From: Acheta domesticus
Taxonomy: Eukaryota > Arthropoda > Insecta > Orthoptera > Gryllidae
Assembly (NCBI GenBank): GCA_031308135.1
Contig: JAHLJT010009419.1
Span: 38,371,221 to 38,435,220 of the forward strand
Length of the DNA stretch: 64,000 nt
Reading direction: 5' to 3'
Made by a program: the position numbers and the translations under genes
Notes under the pieces: generated by a model
Databases searched by the model: none
Seen by the model: the letters and a program-made list of their open reading frames with translations, nothing else
Told to the model about the DNA's origin: nothing
In this document: positions 1 to 11,526 of the stretch, one piece after another
Position numbering within the stretch: the first letter of the stretch is position 1
Layout: each line of letters starts with the position of its first letter

Positions 1-149
1 ATTTCTAGTAGGTCTTATTATGATATTGGAAGTGGGGTGAAGATGGCGTGGCAAGCGTCATGCTTCAACCGGATACTTTTTACCTAATATTTACTCTTAA
101 TAAAGCCAGTAAATACTAGTACTCATTCGGAAAGAAGGCTGAGTAAACC

Positions 150-262
150 TTAGGATCACTCTGAATAGGCCATGTCCGGATTCTGGTATTTGAACCCGGG
201 TCCCTCAGGGTAGTAAACGTGTGTCCTAACTACTACGCTGCCACGACCTACCGTTACAAACA
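150..262 (-). repeat. tRNA-derived SINE head
   Basis: Read on the minus strand, this segment has a polymerase III A-box-like stretch (TGGCAGCGTAGTAGTTAGG) followed by a B-box-like GGGTTCAAATACC, spaced as in a tRNA gene but without a credible acceptor stem. That combination is typical of tRNA-derived SINE heads. The 3' tail is not resolved toward the window start. It differs from the long SINE family found elsewhere in the window. Confidence 0.5.
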
Positions 263-359
263 TGCCGATGTTATATAAACTTGTCAAATTTGCTACGCTG
301 GGAAGCAAACCTTTGACTTCCCAAGCACTTGTTGTTGGATTGATTATTGGTCCCGGATG

Positions 360-865
360 CGTCATATAGTGTATTTTTTATCGTGGGAGGGAGCGGTGAT
401 CATGCCCCGCTGGATGGCGAAATTGGCGCCCACCGGCCCATCGACTTGCGGAATTTTCCCCAACCAGGTATCTCTAACCAACAGGGTACCTCCCCAGCCG
501 GGAGTAAGCTCTTTGCTCCCAATTGGTCTCCCGGCATGTGTGGTGGTGTTGTAGATGTGTGTGTACATAAGGGGTGAGGAGAGAACAAGGAAGAGAAAGG
601 AATGATCGCGCGCGGTCCGCAGCCCGTTTGTTGGGATACTGCTCCGGCATTCGCGTGATGTTGATAAGAGAAACCACTGTAAAATTAAGTATCAGAACAG
701 CCGGCCGGTAGAATTTTTCTCCAGACAGCGGCTGAATGCATCCTTGCTCTGTAGCTAGTGTCAAAAATCTGCCACCGTGGAGTACCCTAGGATCTCCCGG
801 TCAGAGTCGTTGCAGTGATATCGGTTGATGCCCTGAGCCACCTAGGTTAGTCCCAATCACTAGTA
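360..865 (-). repeat. Long tRNA-derived SINE, family A, copy 1
   Basis: This roughly 500-bp element recurs at 9945-10350, 15365-15840, 53322-53850 and 62918-63440, with a fragment near 55560. Shared landmarks are CAACCAGGTATCTC, a block around CGCGGTCCG/GGCCCGTTTGTT, GTTGATMRGAGAAACCAC, and CTCCAGACAGCGGCTGAA. The tRNA-like head is at the right-hand end, so the element is on the minus strand. The B box is decayed in this copy. Family membership comes from comparing copies by eye, not from a database. Confidence 0.7.
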
Positions 866-889
866 CGCTCAATCCGTAAGACAAAAACC

Positions 890-1160
890 ATCTACTGCAG
901 TGCGTAAAGTTTCCACCATCCGTGCTGTGCACACTGTGCTCTTCTGCGTGAGCGGGCAACGGCCCTGATGCCGCGTGGAGTTCTAGTGGAACGGAAGGCC
1001 TCGCGCGCGCAGGATTCTCTTGCTCTGGTGACTGCCAGCGCCGCTCGTCGGGAGCGCTCTCGGTGCACCCCGCAAAGCGAGGAGCTCTCGACGCAAGCTA
1101 TTCTCTCAACTGATTCGTTCATTACACTGTTTATGTACACATATAAAGAGACATGAAATG
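890..1160. other. GC-rich island without recognisable gene
   Basis: A CpG-rich patch of about 200 bp inside AT-rich DNA. It contains a run of alternating CG (CGCGCGCG near 1000). Short open frames on both strands encode arginine/serine-rich peptides with no family signature. It could be an old GC-rich repeat or a promoter fragment. No TATA box, splice site or conserved peptide was found. Confidence 0.3.
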
Positions 1161-2995
1161 TATTTACCAATGAACGATGAAATTCATTTGCATAAGTTCG
1201 TAGGTCAACGTTTTAGTATTCCATGAGCACGGAAATAATGCGTCAAAGTCTGAATTACATATTTTCGTAAAAATAGTTTCAAAACTGTAATTGTTTGACT
1301 TTGAAAATAAAATGTTGCACACTCATTTTATTTTTCTGTATGTGTACTTATATCTATGAATTTTCACATGAAAAAATTTCGTTTCACTTAAAATCTGTAT
1401 CTATCTTAAAAGCTGATTGTCTCTTGAAGATTAAATTCGCTTATTTCCAATTAGGGCTTATTAGCATTGCAGTATTTCCTGTAAAATGCAATACAATTAA
1501 ATTTTTTATTAACAACAATAAAATCTTCTTATACGATTTCATTAAAATTATCTGGATTCGTGCAAATATGTAATTTATTGTTTAAAATGAAAACAGGATT
1601 CACATTGAAAACATGTTATATATTTTACAGTACAATATGCCGTGAAAGAAATCGTCTGAAAATCACTTTTTAAGGAAGTACCGGTGTAAGATTTTCAGAA
1701 TTTAAAGTTAATGCGCCAATTAAAAATATAAAATATGTTACAAAGATTCCTTCACATTAGGTTTATCTTGTTTTCGGAATTTTGAACACAACTCTTTTTT
1801 TTCAAGATAAATTCAGATCTTAGATAACACGTCTTGTGAGTTTAAGATGTAGTGTAATGACTTCGAAGTTTTGGAAAGCAAGCAGCGTATTGTTTAAGAA
1901 ACGGGGCATGTTCCAGTTAGTTTTACTTGGCTCATTTCGTTCACGATTTATTTCGGAGACACCTCACTTACAGCTGATATCGCGCATAGAATACACTGAA
2001 AAGTCTAACGGATAAAAGTGCCCATATAAATATTTACCAAAATCTGCTTAATGTGTTTAGAGAATTTTGTCTGTTAGTCACCACACCAAGGTACAACAAC
2101 AGTATATATTTGAATTAATGTAATAGGTTACACAATATTATACTACTAGTTGATCTCGTGAAAAGTTTTGCATGTTTGGATTCGATTGCATAATGTTATC
2201 TCAGAGACAAGTAACTTTACTTGGGTAACCTCTCATTGATATGGTCTTGCAAGTCTTTTCAACTCGCAAAAATATTTTCCCGCGCTGGTATTTGTACACC
2301 AAGGGGTAGATTTCCGCATCAAAGCTCGTTCCAATAAACGAAAATCAGTGTAATTAGTATTTAAACAACATTTGCGAAAAAGCATTGCAATATTCAAACT
2401 AGATGTCCATTGCATACCGTCTATCCATTTTTTCCAATTTGTTATGGCTGTAACAGCTAATCTGCAAAGTGTACTTAATCCTCTACCATCTAACATGTAC
2501 CTCGAAGACAAGCCCTACGATGTTATCACGGAAAGTGCTGGCAATATTTTCTACTAATTTCCGATTAAATTAACTGAAGAAATTTAACTTCATTGGTATT
2601 TCAATGCGATTGACATACACTAGAATTTTACGATGGTATAAATTTGCGTTTCGGATACATCTTGAAATAACATAAAGAGAATATAACATTCTGTCCCCAT
2701 TGATTGAACTGCGAGAGGTGTATGTGTGTACATTTTGATAGAAATTAGCAATTTGTGTTGTACGATCGCATAATGCGGGTAACAAACTGTGCGTTAGAGA
2801 TTACTCACGGAGCATAGAGCTTTTGTTTTTGGTAGTTCTAGTTTGTCCGCGAATAGGCCATCTTGGATCACGCGTGCATGCATCCTGCTCTTACCGTGAC
2901 TCATTAACATTATCTCGGTGGCAGGTGCATGTAATTTATCAAGGGATCAGAATTTTTTAGCTGGATCCGTTTTTTATCACCCGTATTTTTATGTT
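1160..2995. other. AT-rich spacer, no gene seen
   Basis: Low-complexity AT-rich DNA. Open frames are all below 95 codons, lack family motifs and have no paired splice signals. Nothing supportable was identified. Confidence 0.5.
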
Positions 2996-2999
2996 AGCC

Positions 3000-3175
3000 C
3001 GGGGGGTATGGAAGATGAAATGATGATGATAATGAGAGGTGAAAGGACAACACACACATACAGACAAACACAAACACACCCATGCACGAGGACGGACTCG
3101 AACCCGCGATCCTTTAATCCGAGATCGCCACTGCACCCCCGTCTTAGTGGTATTTGCCATCGAATCGGCACTCTT
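3000..3175 (-). repeat. tRNA-derived SINE
   Basis: On the minus strand a B-box-like GGGTTCGAGTCC lies downstream of a pol III A-box-like region in the 3120-3165 interval. A (GT)n-rich body follows, visible on the plus strand as ACACACACATACAGACAAACACA. The tail is rich in ATGATGATG. The arrangement is that of a tRNA-headed SINE with a simple-sequence tail. Confidence 0.55.
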
Positions 3176-3179
3176 GTTT

Positions 3180-4190
3180 TTTATTGTTTTTTTTAGGAGA
3201 TTGCTAAAGATCGTCTGCTGAAAGAAAACATGCGTTGGTCGGCAGAAAGAAAGATTTGTATAGCTAAAGTCCTCATTCAAATTCAATTTGGTTGACTACA
3301 TTGACAAGAAAAAAATATGTTGATATTTTTAAATGTTACTTCATTTACTGTTACATTAATTTGGAATTTCAATGCTTGTTTTTTTATTAAGTAACTGCAA
3401 GGGTAGTAACCCACGTGTAAACGTCTGCGAGATATAAGCAAGTAAAGATTTTTGCTGGAAGGGGCTCAAATGGGGTACATAAAGATGACAAGGGTCGGGG
3501 GGCCAACTATGCTCCATAATTTGGACTCTGAGAATCACAGCGCATGGACAGCAGATGAAAGCGTACGAAAATTTAAAACCTCAAAACCTATAACTTTGAA
3601 AGTTATCATTTTTTATTTCCAAACCTTCATGTATTAAGGACGTTCACAGTATAATTTTGGCATCTGAGGCCTTGTTCACGGAATGATGCAAAAACAACGG
3701 GTTCCGAAAACATAGATCACGTGCTTTACTCTTCCGGTTGACATTTCGAAGCGAGGCATTCAGGCGCGGCAGCATTTCACTACTCCGTTGACTTGAAGCA
3801 GGCGGCGACATAAAAGAGACGTTGTTGATATTGTAGCTGATGAACTGGTGTTGCTCGCTATTTCTTTCTCACAACCATCGATCCACTCAGCCACGCCCGC
3901 CCCACGCATTCCCTTCTTCCCGCCCACGCCGCACGCTCTAATGAATGAGGATGACGAGGGAAGGGCCGGGAGCTGAGTGAGAACGGAGCGAGAGGGGCGG
4001 GGCAAAGCGGGAACGAATCAGAAGGTGAATGAAGGCGAAGTGGGGACGGGACCAGCACCGCCCAAGTAGATAAGTGATGATGAAGTAGGGAGGGCCGGGA
4101 CGAATTTGGCGGGCACTGGACAGAAGCTGTGTGAGAGGGTAGGAGGAATTACAAGGCGGGAACGAGACTGGAACAGAATGAAGGCGATGT
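3180..4190. other. Spacer with degenerate GC-rich repeat, no gene
   Basis: AT-rich up to about 3700, then a GC-rich segment in which GCGGGAACG and GAATGAAGGCGA-type words recur near 4007, 4025, 4157 and 4170, and again near 4548. This suggests a highly diverged tandem or dispersed GC-rich repeat. No supported exon was seen. Confidence 0.35.
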
Positions 4191-4270
4191 GACTTTGGTA
4201 GTGTAACGGTTACCGTATGGAACTGTTATATCCAATTTCACGGGTTCAAACGCGATCAAAGCCATGAATT
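4190..4270 (+). repeat. tRNA-like SINE head
   Basis: The A-box-like GGTAGTGTAACGGTTACCG and the B-box-like CACGGGTTCAAACGCG are about 40 bp apart. A functional tRNA is unlikely because the acceptor and anticodon stems do not fold convincingly. Best read as a decayed tRNA-derived SINE. Confidence 0.45.
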
Positions 4271-4789
4271 TTGAGAGGAGAAAAATCCTTCTTAGCGGAA
4301 GTAAAGCCGGCTGTTCCTTGTTGTAGATTTACTGCATATAGAAGATTCTCAAGCCTATGTGAAGCCTTTGAGCAAAATTCAATTCGCCTCTTTCGTCGCC
4401 CTAGTGATATCTTTCTCTGCAAGACGGTGAAAGGAGCATAGCGGAATTTGCATGGTTGGGCGAAAGAGCAGGCCTGCTGGCCTGAGCCTCGCCACGGAAA
4501 CTAAGGCAACATTGAATGAAATTGAACTGAATTGGAGCGAGGCGGAGCGGGAACTGGACCGCAGTAAAGTGAAGGAAGGGGAAGGAACCCAGGCGGGGAG
4601 GTTCCCGGAGCTGAGGGCGAAGGAAGGAAGGGTTGGAACAGGATAGGATGTCGTTGAAGGTGGAGCTAGTAAGGAGATGAGAACAGGATGAAGATAGTGC
4701 AGGGTGGAGTGGGGCGTAGCGGGAGCCGAGCGTGAGTGGGCGGGGATGTCCATTGATTGGCGCGCGAGCGTTGCGAGAGCGGCTGCCAC

Positions 4790-5455
4790 GCCCCCGCCGC
4801 TTCCGGACGTCGCGTCAGAGCCGCCACCGCCCCGCCCTCGCCCCCGCTCCTGCCCAAGCTACCGCTCCCGCCCTCGCCACCGCCACCACCACCACCATCA
4901 CCACCACGACCGCTGCCGCCGCCGCCGCCACCGTTGCCGCCGCCGCCACCGCCACCATCCCCGCCACCGCTCCCGCCCCGCCCCGCTCCTGCCACCGCCC
5001 CGCCCCCGCCAAAGCCCCCGCCCCCGCCATCGCCACTGTCGCCACCACCGCCAACGCCACCGCCGCCGCCAACTCCACCGCCACCGCCACTGCCATCGCC
5101 ACTGCCATCGCCACCCCCACCGCCACCGCCACCGCCACCGCCACCACCGCCGCCGCCGCCGCCCCGCACTGCCCCTGCCACCGCCGCCGCCGCCCCACCC
5201 CGCCCCTGCCACCACCCCGCCCCCTGCCACCGCCCGGCCCCCGCCCCCGCTAAAGTCCCCGCCATCGCCGCCGTCACCGCCAATGCCACAGCCACCTCCA
5301 CCGCCGGCACCACCACCGCCACCTCCACTTCCACCGCCCCTGCCACCGCCCCGCCACCGCCCCCGCTAAGGTCCACGCCATCGCGGCCGCCGCCGCCAAC
5401 TCCACCGCCACCGCCAAAGCCGCCGCCACCGCCACCGCCGGATCCAGGTGGTGAC
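4790..5455. repeat. (CCGCCA)n / CCGCCC simple-sequence island
   Basis: About 660 bp of imperfect CCGCCA, CCACCG and CCGCCC repeats. They create long artificial open frames on both strands: proline-, histidine/arginine- or alanine/threonine-rich forward, and glycine-, tryptophan/arginine- or valine/alanine-rich reverse. All frames are open only because the repeat lacks stop codons. GC content is far above the flanks. Microsatellite expansion explains it better than a proline-rich protein gene. Confidence 0.8.
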
Positions 5456-5879
5456 GGCGCGGCGCTGCGATTGCCATTTGTCGCGCACTTCCGCCTCATC
5501 TATCAGCGGAGCGCCGTGGCGGGGCGCGTGAGGCTGCGTTGACAGCCCCGTGGCGGGAGGGAGGGTGGAGATGGAGCCAGTGAGAGGGGCAGAAATATTC
5601 AGCCTGTGACGATGACGGTGATGAGGGAAGTTCTGTGGTGGAAAAAGAGAAGGAATACAGCAGAGGTCTCTCATTTTTTTACTCATACCCTTTGCGGATA
5701 GCTCATATTTGACCTAATTCATGCTGGCTGTATTGTATTATTATGTCTGTAGTAAGTCATAAGTATTTAGCTATATAGTGGGTGTATATGAAGGCGGGAT
5801 GAAATGTTCTCTGCTTCGCAGTGAAAACATTGGTTTGGTTTAAAATTGCATTAATTTTTGCACACAATTTTTGCAAATT

Positions 5880-6680
5880 GCATTTACACTTGGTAGTGTA
5901 GCACTAGCATTGCGATTCTGGGAGGTCGGCAAATTAGCAATCCACGGCGGCCAAAACTTGCAAACTTTTTCCAGGCAGAAATATTTTTAGATGTACGAAT
6001 AGGCGGAAGTTGGAGGGTGTCAAATCTGGCGAATAAGTTGGATGTTCCTGTAATTCATAGTTCAAATTCCTGAGCTTTCGCATTGCCAAAGCACCTTTGT
6101 AAGCTGGTGAGTTGTCCTCGTGAAAAACGATATTTTTTTCTTTTTCAATCTAGGACTCGTCTTATGAATTATTTCATCCAGATGGTCCAATTGGGGTTCG
6201 TAATATTCCTATTTAGTTGTTTTATCCTTTGCAAAATAACCGATGAAAATTATAACTTTTACATCTCAGAAAGAACCTGCCTTTCCAGCAGAAGAAATGG
6301 TCTTCGCCTTCTTCGATGTACGTCTACCGGTTTTCATCCACTGCATAGACTGCTGTTTAATTGCTGATGCGCAGTGTTCAACTCACGACTTATCCACAGT
6401 AACAAATCGACACACAAAATCAGGTGGATTTTTTTAAGCGGTTGAGTTTTTGCCGTGGAAGTATTTTCACATTTGCTTCAGGTCGACTCTCAACAAATGC
6501 CACACACATCTTGCACAATGATTTCTCATTCACAATTTGTCGTGCAAAATGTGTCATACACGTTCTTCTGAGATTTCTGGAGCGTCAGCTATTTCAAGCA
6601 ATTTTAATCGCCGATCTTCCAATACTACATTTATATTTATTATTTCCTGCTAATGAGCTTTCGCTCGGGGCAGGGTTTAT
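5880..6680 (-). pseudogene. Mariner-family transposase pseudogene
   Basis: Reading the minus strand from 6680 to 5880 across several frames gives successive mariner transposase landmarks. These are VLEDRRLKLLEIADAPEIS (helix-turn-helix region), HCARCVWHLL (the CARWVPRLL position), RFVTVDKS followed by a stop where WIHH-type residues are expected, KQQSMQWMKTG, KKAKTISSAGK, EYYEPQLDHL, HEDNSPAY and YSPDLTPSNFRLF. Mariner transposases use a D,D34D catalytic triad. The first and second aspartates are recognisable, but the third position is AAC (Asn). At least five in-frame stops and several frameshifts make it inactive. The N-terminus and inverted terminal repeats were not found. The element is clearly old. 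Identification rests on motif order recognised by eye. Confidence 0.9.
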
Positions 6681-6971
6681 ACAGATCATATAAAGACATA
6701 CAAATATAACTTAAAAATACATATTATAAAGAATCATGATGCCATTTACTTTCTCGCTATTGTATAAGCAATAGATAGAAAGTTATGTAATGCTGCGCGA
6801 AGAAAACACGATTTTTTGGCAGAAAAACTATTATTATAGGGCCCTGGTAACGAGGAAGTGGATAAATTCAGTAACTAAATTTAGGGAAAAAATCCTCGAA
6901 CATATGGTGTAGCCAGAGGCTTTGTTTGGCGAGTACGTGATACCCAAAAATCGAATGGCTGCAAAGCGCCT

Positions 6972-7212
6972 GTCAGTCTGTCTGTCCGTCCGTCAGTTCG
7001 TCCGTCTGTCCGTCTATCCATCCGTCCATCTGTACGTCTGCCCGTCTGTCCATCTGTCCTCCGTCTGTCCGTCCGCCTGTTCGCCTGTCCGTCCGTCTGT
7101 CCGTCCATCTATTCTTCTGTCCGTCCGTCCGTCTGTCCTCTGTCTGTTCGTCCGGCCGGCCGTACGTCCTTACGTCCCCCTGCTCGTCTCCCCGTCCGTC
7201 TGTCCGTCTGTG
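6972..7212. repeat. (GTCC/GTCT)n tetranucleotide microsatellite
   Basis: About 240 bp of imperfect CGTC/TGTC repeats (CTGTCCGTCCGTCTGTCC type). The open frames here (VCLSVRPSV and TDGRTDGQ-like peptides) are repeat artefacts. The array begins directly after ATCGAATGGCTGCAAAGCGCC, which may be the edge of the host transposable element. Confidence 0.9.
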
Positions 7213-7214
7213 AA

Positions 7215-8580
7215 CAACGCTAGTGGCTAATGCGTGCAGCCGATTTTCTCCAAAATTGACATTCCCCAATCGATCCAGCTGTTGTTGCGGCTACTTGAAT
7301 TTGAAATCCATATTTTAATTCTGGAGAGTACTTTACAAGACGCCCCTGGGACAATTTCAAAATTTTCAAAAAAATGACTCCGACATTTTTTATTAATGTT
7401 TGTTGTTGGATAGTGTGAAGAACGTTTAAGAGAATGGTCCAGGTCTCATGTTCGTTGAAAACGCTGTTTTTTTTCAATTGCGAAAGTTTAATTTTTTTCC
7501 GAGTCTTCATATAACAAAAATATTAAAGATAGATTTTTTCCCTCAATGGAATCTGTTTCTTAAAGACATTTTCTGAAATAAGTCCAAGTGCAATTTTTCG
7601 AAATTTTGGGACTTTTTCGCGTAGTTTTGCGTGAATGTAAAGGTACGTGCTGTTTTAGCACCAGTAGTTCCTCTGTGATTGCACTTTTGAGACGTCCTTC
7701 ACGTAAATCATTTGCAAGAAAAGTATGATTACTTTTAAATTCAGCGCCCTGTTTCTTTACTGTCGAAAATGAAGAAGTAGATTCCTTCAACTCTCACACT
7801 GTGTAATTTTTTGCGATAAATCGTCCACAACAAAGAGTTTTATAACGGTACTGTATTTCAATTTTCTCTTCTGATTAAAACACACATTCCACGTCTACTT
7901 TCAACTGAGGTACAAACAAAACTAATAACTTGATTTGACACTTTATTGCAGAGCGCCTATAAACATAGCACAAACAATAGTTCATTGTTCTCCATTTCTG
8001 TGTGACGCCGAGAACTTTCATCTTAGCAGTATTTTTTCTCACCTGCTGTAAACTTTTAAATATGAAATATGTGCAGATAATTATCATTAAAAAATTATAG
8101 AAAATAAAGTAAAATGAACTTTTTAGGTTTATTGTTGTTTTTTTCTTGGAAATAGAAGAGGTTAGTGTGTAGAATGTAGTTGTAGAATGTCTCAGTACAA
8201 ACTTTTAGGATTTTTAAAATTTAAGTGATTAAAATCACATTTAATTAAGCTTTACAAAACTTAAACAAAATTAATATTCACTAAAAATGCAGTGTTAAAA
8301 CGTCACAGAATCAAGTCAGACATATCAAAAATAAAACACAAGCTATTATTGACTGCAAATTTATCACATAATGTTATACAATTTCCAAAATTCTTGTGTT
8401 TTGTAATTCAATTATCCATTGAGAATTAGTAATCATCTCCCTTTTTGCTTACTTTTCTGTAAATATTCCTTCATTTTGCCGTAAGTTTTGATCGTGTTTG
8501 GCTTCCTTCTATTTTTAGTATATCAGATTTCTATTCGTCGTTTACGTACTATGCATCTCTTCTACAACCAAACGCATGCA
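7215..8580. other. AT-rich spacer, no gene seen
   Basis: Short unsupported open frames only. The minus-strand frame at 7510-7220 abuts the microsatellite and may be a remnant of the same transposable element. No conserved motif was recognised. Confidence 0.4.
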
Positions 8581-8599
8581 CGTGTGCCTGCTCCCAGCA

Positions 8600-8838
8600 C
8601 AGGAACACCGAGAGTAGGCCGGGCTGTGCCGGACGGGTGGGTGCGGGGCGGGTGCGACGACAGCGCAAGCGGAAGCGGGGGTGTCACAGCGGATCCGATT
8701 GAGCCTGGCGGGGGGCGGACGCGCGGAAGGGGCGGGGTCGAGAGGGCGGGGCGGAGCTATCGACACGGGCGATCGCTGACTGCTCGCGCGCGCCGTCGAC
8801 GCCTCTTCCGGCGCCGCCTCCTGCTGCTTCCGCCGCCG
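8600..8838. other. CpG-rich segment upstream of minisatellite
   Basis: High-GC DNA with many CpGs between AT-rich flanks. It contains GGGGCGGGG-type words and no convincing exon. The open frame through it continues into the 37-bp repeat array and is judged non-coding. Confidence 0.35.
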
Positions 8839-9110
8839 GCCACCTTTTCCCTCGCCGCCCCCTCACCCGCCTCCTGCATCTTTTCCCTTGCCACCCCCTC
8901 CTCCGTCCACCGACACCATTTCCCTCGTCACCCTCTCTCCCACCCCTGCCACTTTTTCCTTCGCCACCCACTCTCCCGCCCCATGCCACCTTTTCCCTCG
9001 CCAACCCCTCTCCCGTCCTCTGCCACCTTTTCATTCGCCACCCCGTCTCCTGCCTCCTGCCATCATTTCCCTCGCCACCCCCGTCTCCCGCCCTCTGCCA
9101 CGCCCACCTC
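8839..9110. repeat. 37-bp C-rich minisatellite, about 7 units
   Basis: The core GCCACCTTTTCCCTCGCC recurs, with substitutions, starting near 8839, 8877, 8912, 8948, 8985, 9022 and 9059, with a degenerate start near 9096. The period is 35-38 bp. Reading frames through it are kept open by composition and yield low-complexity Pro/Ser/Ala peptides. Confidence 0.85.
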
Positions 9111-9169
9111 CCTGGCACGCAAACGCCTCCGTCGCCGCCCCCAGCATACTTCCTGCCATTTTCCTCCCT

Positions 9170-9940
9170 CTCGGATTGAATTTTCAGGGAAACTCGAAAG
9201 AGAATCGCAAACAAGCTTCGGGGAAGACTTTTTTCGATTTTCTTCTGTCACTTTCTAGGAATTTTAGTGAAAATGTGAATTAATAATCTTAACGGTCTCC
9301 ATAATATAAAAAAGTGAGAGAAATGAAAAGACAATTTAGCCTCAATCACATTTCTCGTAGGAAGAATGCAGTTCATACAAAGCATTTTGAAAAAAAATGG
9401 GAATGCGGAAAGTAGTTAGGATTATTTGCGTTGGGAACCAATAGCAGAGTAGTTGCCTAGAGCACCTTCATTTTATCCCTCGAGCACCTTCATTTTTCTC
9501 TCGTGGATTGAGAGAAGTCAATGTGTAGAGGATACGATAATTTGTTTTTAAAATATGGGAAATTTGTGTTGTATTTTTGGTGTAAATAGTTCTTCATTAA
9601 AATTTTATTTTAATTTATCTAATTGGTATTTTTTCTTCAAATAAGTAGGATATATTATAGATTATATGTTATAGTTCAACTCAAAACAAGTAGTAATCGA
9701 GGACTCACGAAACGTGTACGAAATTTCTTTAGTCATTGAGTCCCAATTCCCATTTACTAACCCGTATTTGACCTGATGCGCGTGTTTCGTAAATTCTTAT
9801 ATTCTTGTTACGAAGCATAATTCGTCAAAATTGCAACAGTGAGAAGATTATCAACACCAATTTAAAATTTCGTGGTGGTAACATACCGTGTGGTAATCCA
9901 TAATGGTAATGGGAGATAAGGGATAATCATCCACAACAAT
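9170..9940. other. AT-rich spacer, no gene seen
   Basis: No open frame above background, no repeats of note beyond A/T runs, and a short duplicated phrase (AGCACCTTCATTTT near 9460 and 9483). Confidence 0.4.
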
Positions 9941-9944
9941 ACAC

Positions 9945-10350
9945 CGGGAGAGATGGCTTAGTGCATCAACTGATGCCACTGCAGTCTCTCTGACCTGGAG
10001 GTCCTGAGTTATGAGTCCCGACGGCGCGACAGGATTTTCGACACTAGCTTGTCAACTAGGTCGAATTCAGTTGCTGTGTGGAGGAGAATTCCAGCGGCCC
10101 GCTGCTCTGATCGGTAGTTTTCCGTGGTTTCTCCGATCAATACCAAGTGAATGTCCGAGCAGTACCCTAACAAACGGGCCACGGACTGCGCGCGATCTTT
10201 TCTTCCTCTTTTTCGTTCTACCCTCCCCCATACACACACTTACACTAACATGCACTACACTACCGCATATACCCGGAGACCAGTCTGGAACTTAGAACTT
10301 GTCCCGGCTGGGGCGGTGCCCCGCTGGTGGGAGATACCTGAATACTTGAA
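9945..10350 (+). repeat. Long tRNA-derived SINE, family A, copy 2
   Basis: Forward-oriented copy. The tRNA-like head starts with the A-box-like ATGGCTTAGTGCATCAAC near 9953, with a decayed B box GTTATGAGTCCC at 10008-10019. The body has the family landmarks GATCGGTAGTTTTCCGTGG, AACAAACGGGCCACGGACTG, CCCCATACACACAC and GTCCCGGCTGGGG. The same landmarks occur reverse-complemented at 360, 15365 and 53322. Confidence 0.8.
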
Positions 10351-10354
10351 TATT

Positions 10355-11180
10355 TAAAATAATTTCACAACAACAATGGCTCTACATTAACGTGAGCTTG
10401 ACAACCAACAACAATTCAGATATATCAATAAGCAATGATAAACTTAAACGTAGGAAACGCTTTGCTTTGCACAACATTTAACACAGAATTTAAACTTACT
10501 TCTCTGACATATTTGATTTGAACGTTGAAAACACTCTTGCAACAATCACCAACGTGAATGATTGTCGTGCGATGAATCTATCTTTTCTTTGACGAATCAT
10601 TGCTTGGAACTAAATTAGAGAATAAAGAACGCAAAATAATGTAAGTAATATGCGTTGCTGTCATCATTTTGGTCGTCTTCCACAATGGAGGGAATTCCTG
10701 TCGACACTGCTGCCCTGCACAGCTGCAAAGAACTATTTTCGTTTGAAAAGATATATGTATATTAGGAACGAGTCTAAAAAATTATATGAAGTGGTGAATT
10801 GTGTTTTGAAAAGAAATAATAATGCAACGTTGCATGTGCTTAAGCTTCATTAAGCGTATAATCTGCGGCATCTGTGCAATTTGTCATCAATACCATTAGT
10901 TGAGTAATCAATATAAAAAATTGATGAGTTATGGCAAATGTTTCTGATTTTTTTGTTCGTTCATTTACATTTTAAAAAGACGAAATAAATCTGAAATGTA
11001 ATGCGATATTGCACTGTCAAACAACTTTTGTTACCTGTAATCTACTATTTTAACGCATTTTAAAGAACTAAACGGTATTCACAAAAACAAGTATTGCAAT
11101 AATTTTTAGCAAGAACTTAACGCATTCACAAACGTTGCTATTAATTTTTGTAAACTGGAATAGTTATCAAGGGCGTTAAG
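10355..11180. other. AT-rich spacer, no gene seen
   Basis: No supported exon, RNA gene or repeat beyond A/T-rich sequence. Confidence 0.4.
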
Positions 11181-11267
11181 TAGATGTTTTTGCCCCGAGG
11201 TCGACTTCCAAACCAGAGGGTCTCTGGCCCGAAGGGTTGGATGTAGCTTGAGGGGCAAAAACATCTA
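11181..11267. repeat. Fold-back element with perfect 16-bp arms
   Basis: TAGATGTTTTTGCCCC at 11181-11196 is exactly the reverse complement of 11252-11267, with 55 bp between the arms. The loop has its own sub-repeats (CCAGAGGGTCTCTGGCCC is nearly self-complementary). The arrangement suggests a miniature inverted-repeat or fold-back element rather than a terminator. No flanking target duplication was confirmed. Confidence 0.6.
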
Positions 11268-11499
11268 GAATCGCCCATGGTGCATACAAAACGTAATGGG
11301 TTTCTAGTTTGTTGCTGAATAAATTGAGAATTCGAAACATTTTATAATATTTCTTGCGTCTAAAGTGAAAAGTATTGTAATAGTCATTCGTCAATATGAC
11401 GTAAGATAAACTGTTGTAGATGGAAAGTCTTTCTATATTCTATTAGTTTATTACAATGAAAAACTTTTATACATCATGAATTCCATCAATATGAATGCA

Positions 11500-11526
11500 C
11501 ACAACAACAACAACAACAACAACAAC
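11500..11526. repeat. (AAC)n microsatellite
   Basis: Roughly nine tandem AAC units, simple sequence, in AT-rich DNA. Confidence 0.9.

Noticed and set aside
2233..2511. 92-codon minus-strand frame
   Set aside because: No recognisable domain, no splice signals and ordinary AT-rich surroundings. Could be a transposon remnant but cannot be supported.
4666..5542. Long Pro-rich (+) and Gly-rich (-) frames up to 277 codons
   Set aside because: They lie wholly on (CCGCCA)n simple sequence. Frames are open on both strands because the repeat contains no stop codons; there is no domain or splice context.
6881..7269. Frames encoding VCLSVRPSV and TDGRTDGQ repeats
   Set aside because: Translation of the GTCC/GTCT microsatellite.
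8488..9258. 256-codon frame starting with a hydrophobic segment
   Set aside because: The start is a GTG read as Met, and most of the frame is a GC-rich island plus the 37-bp minisatellite. No ATG-initiated signal peptide or domain was found.
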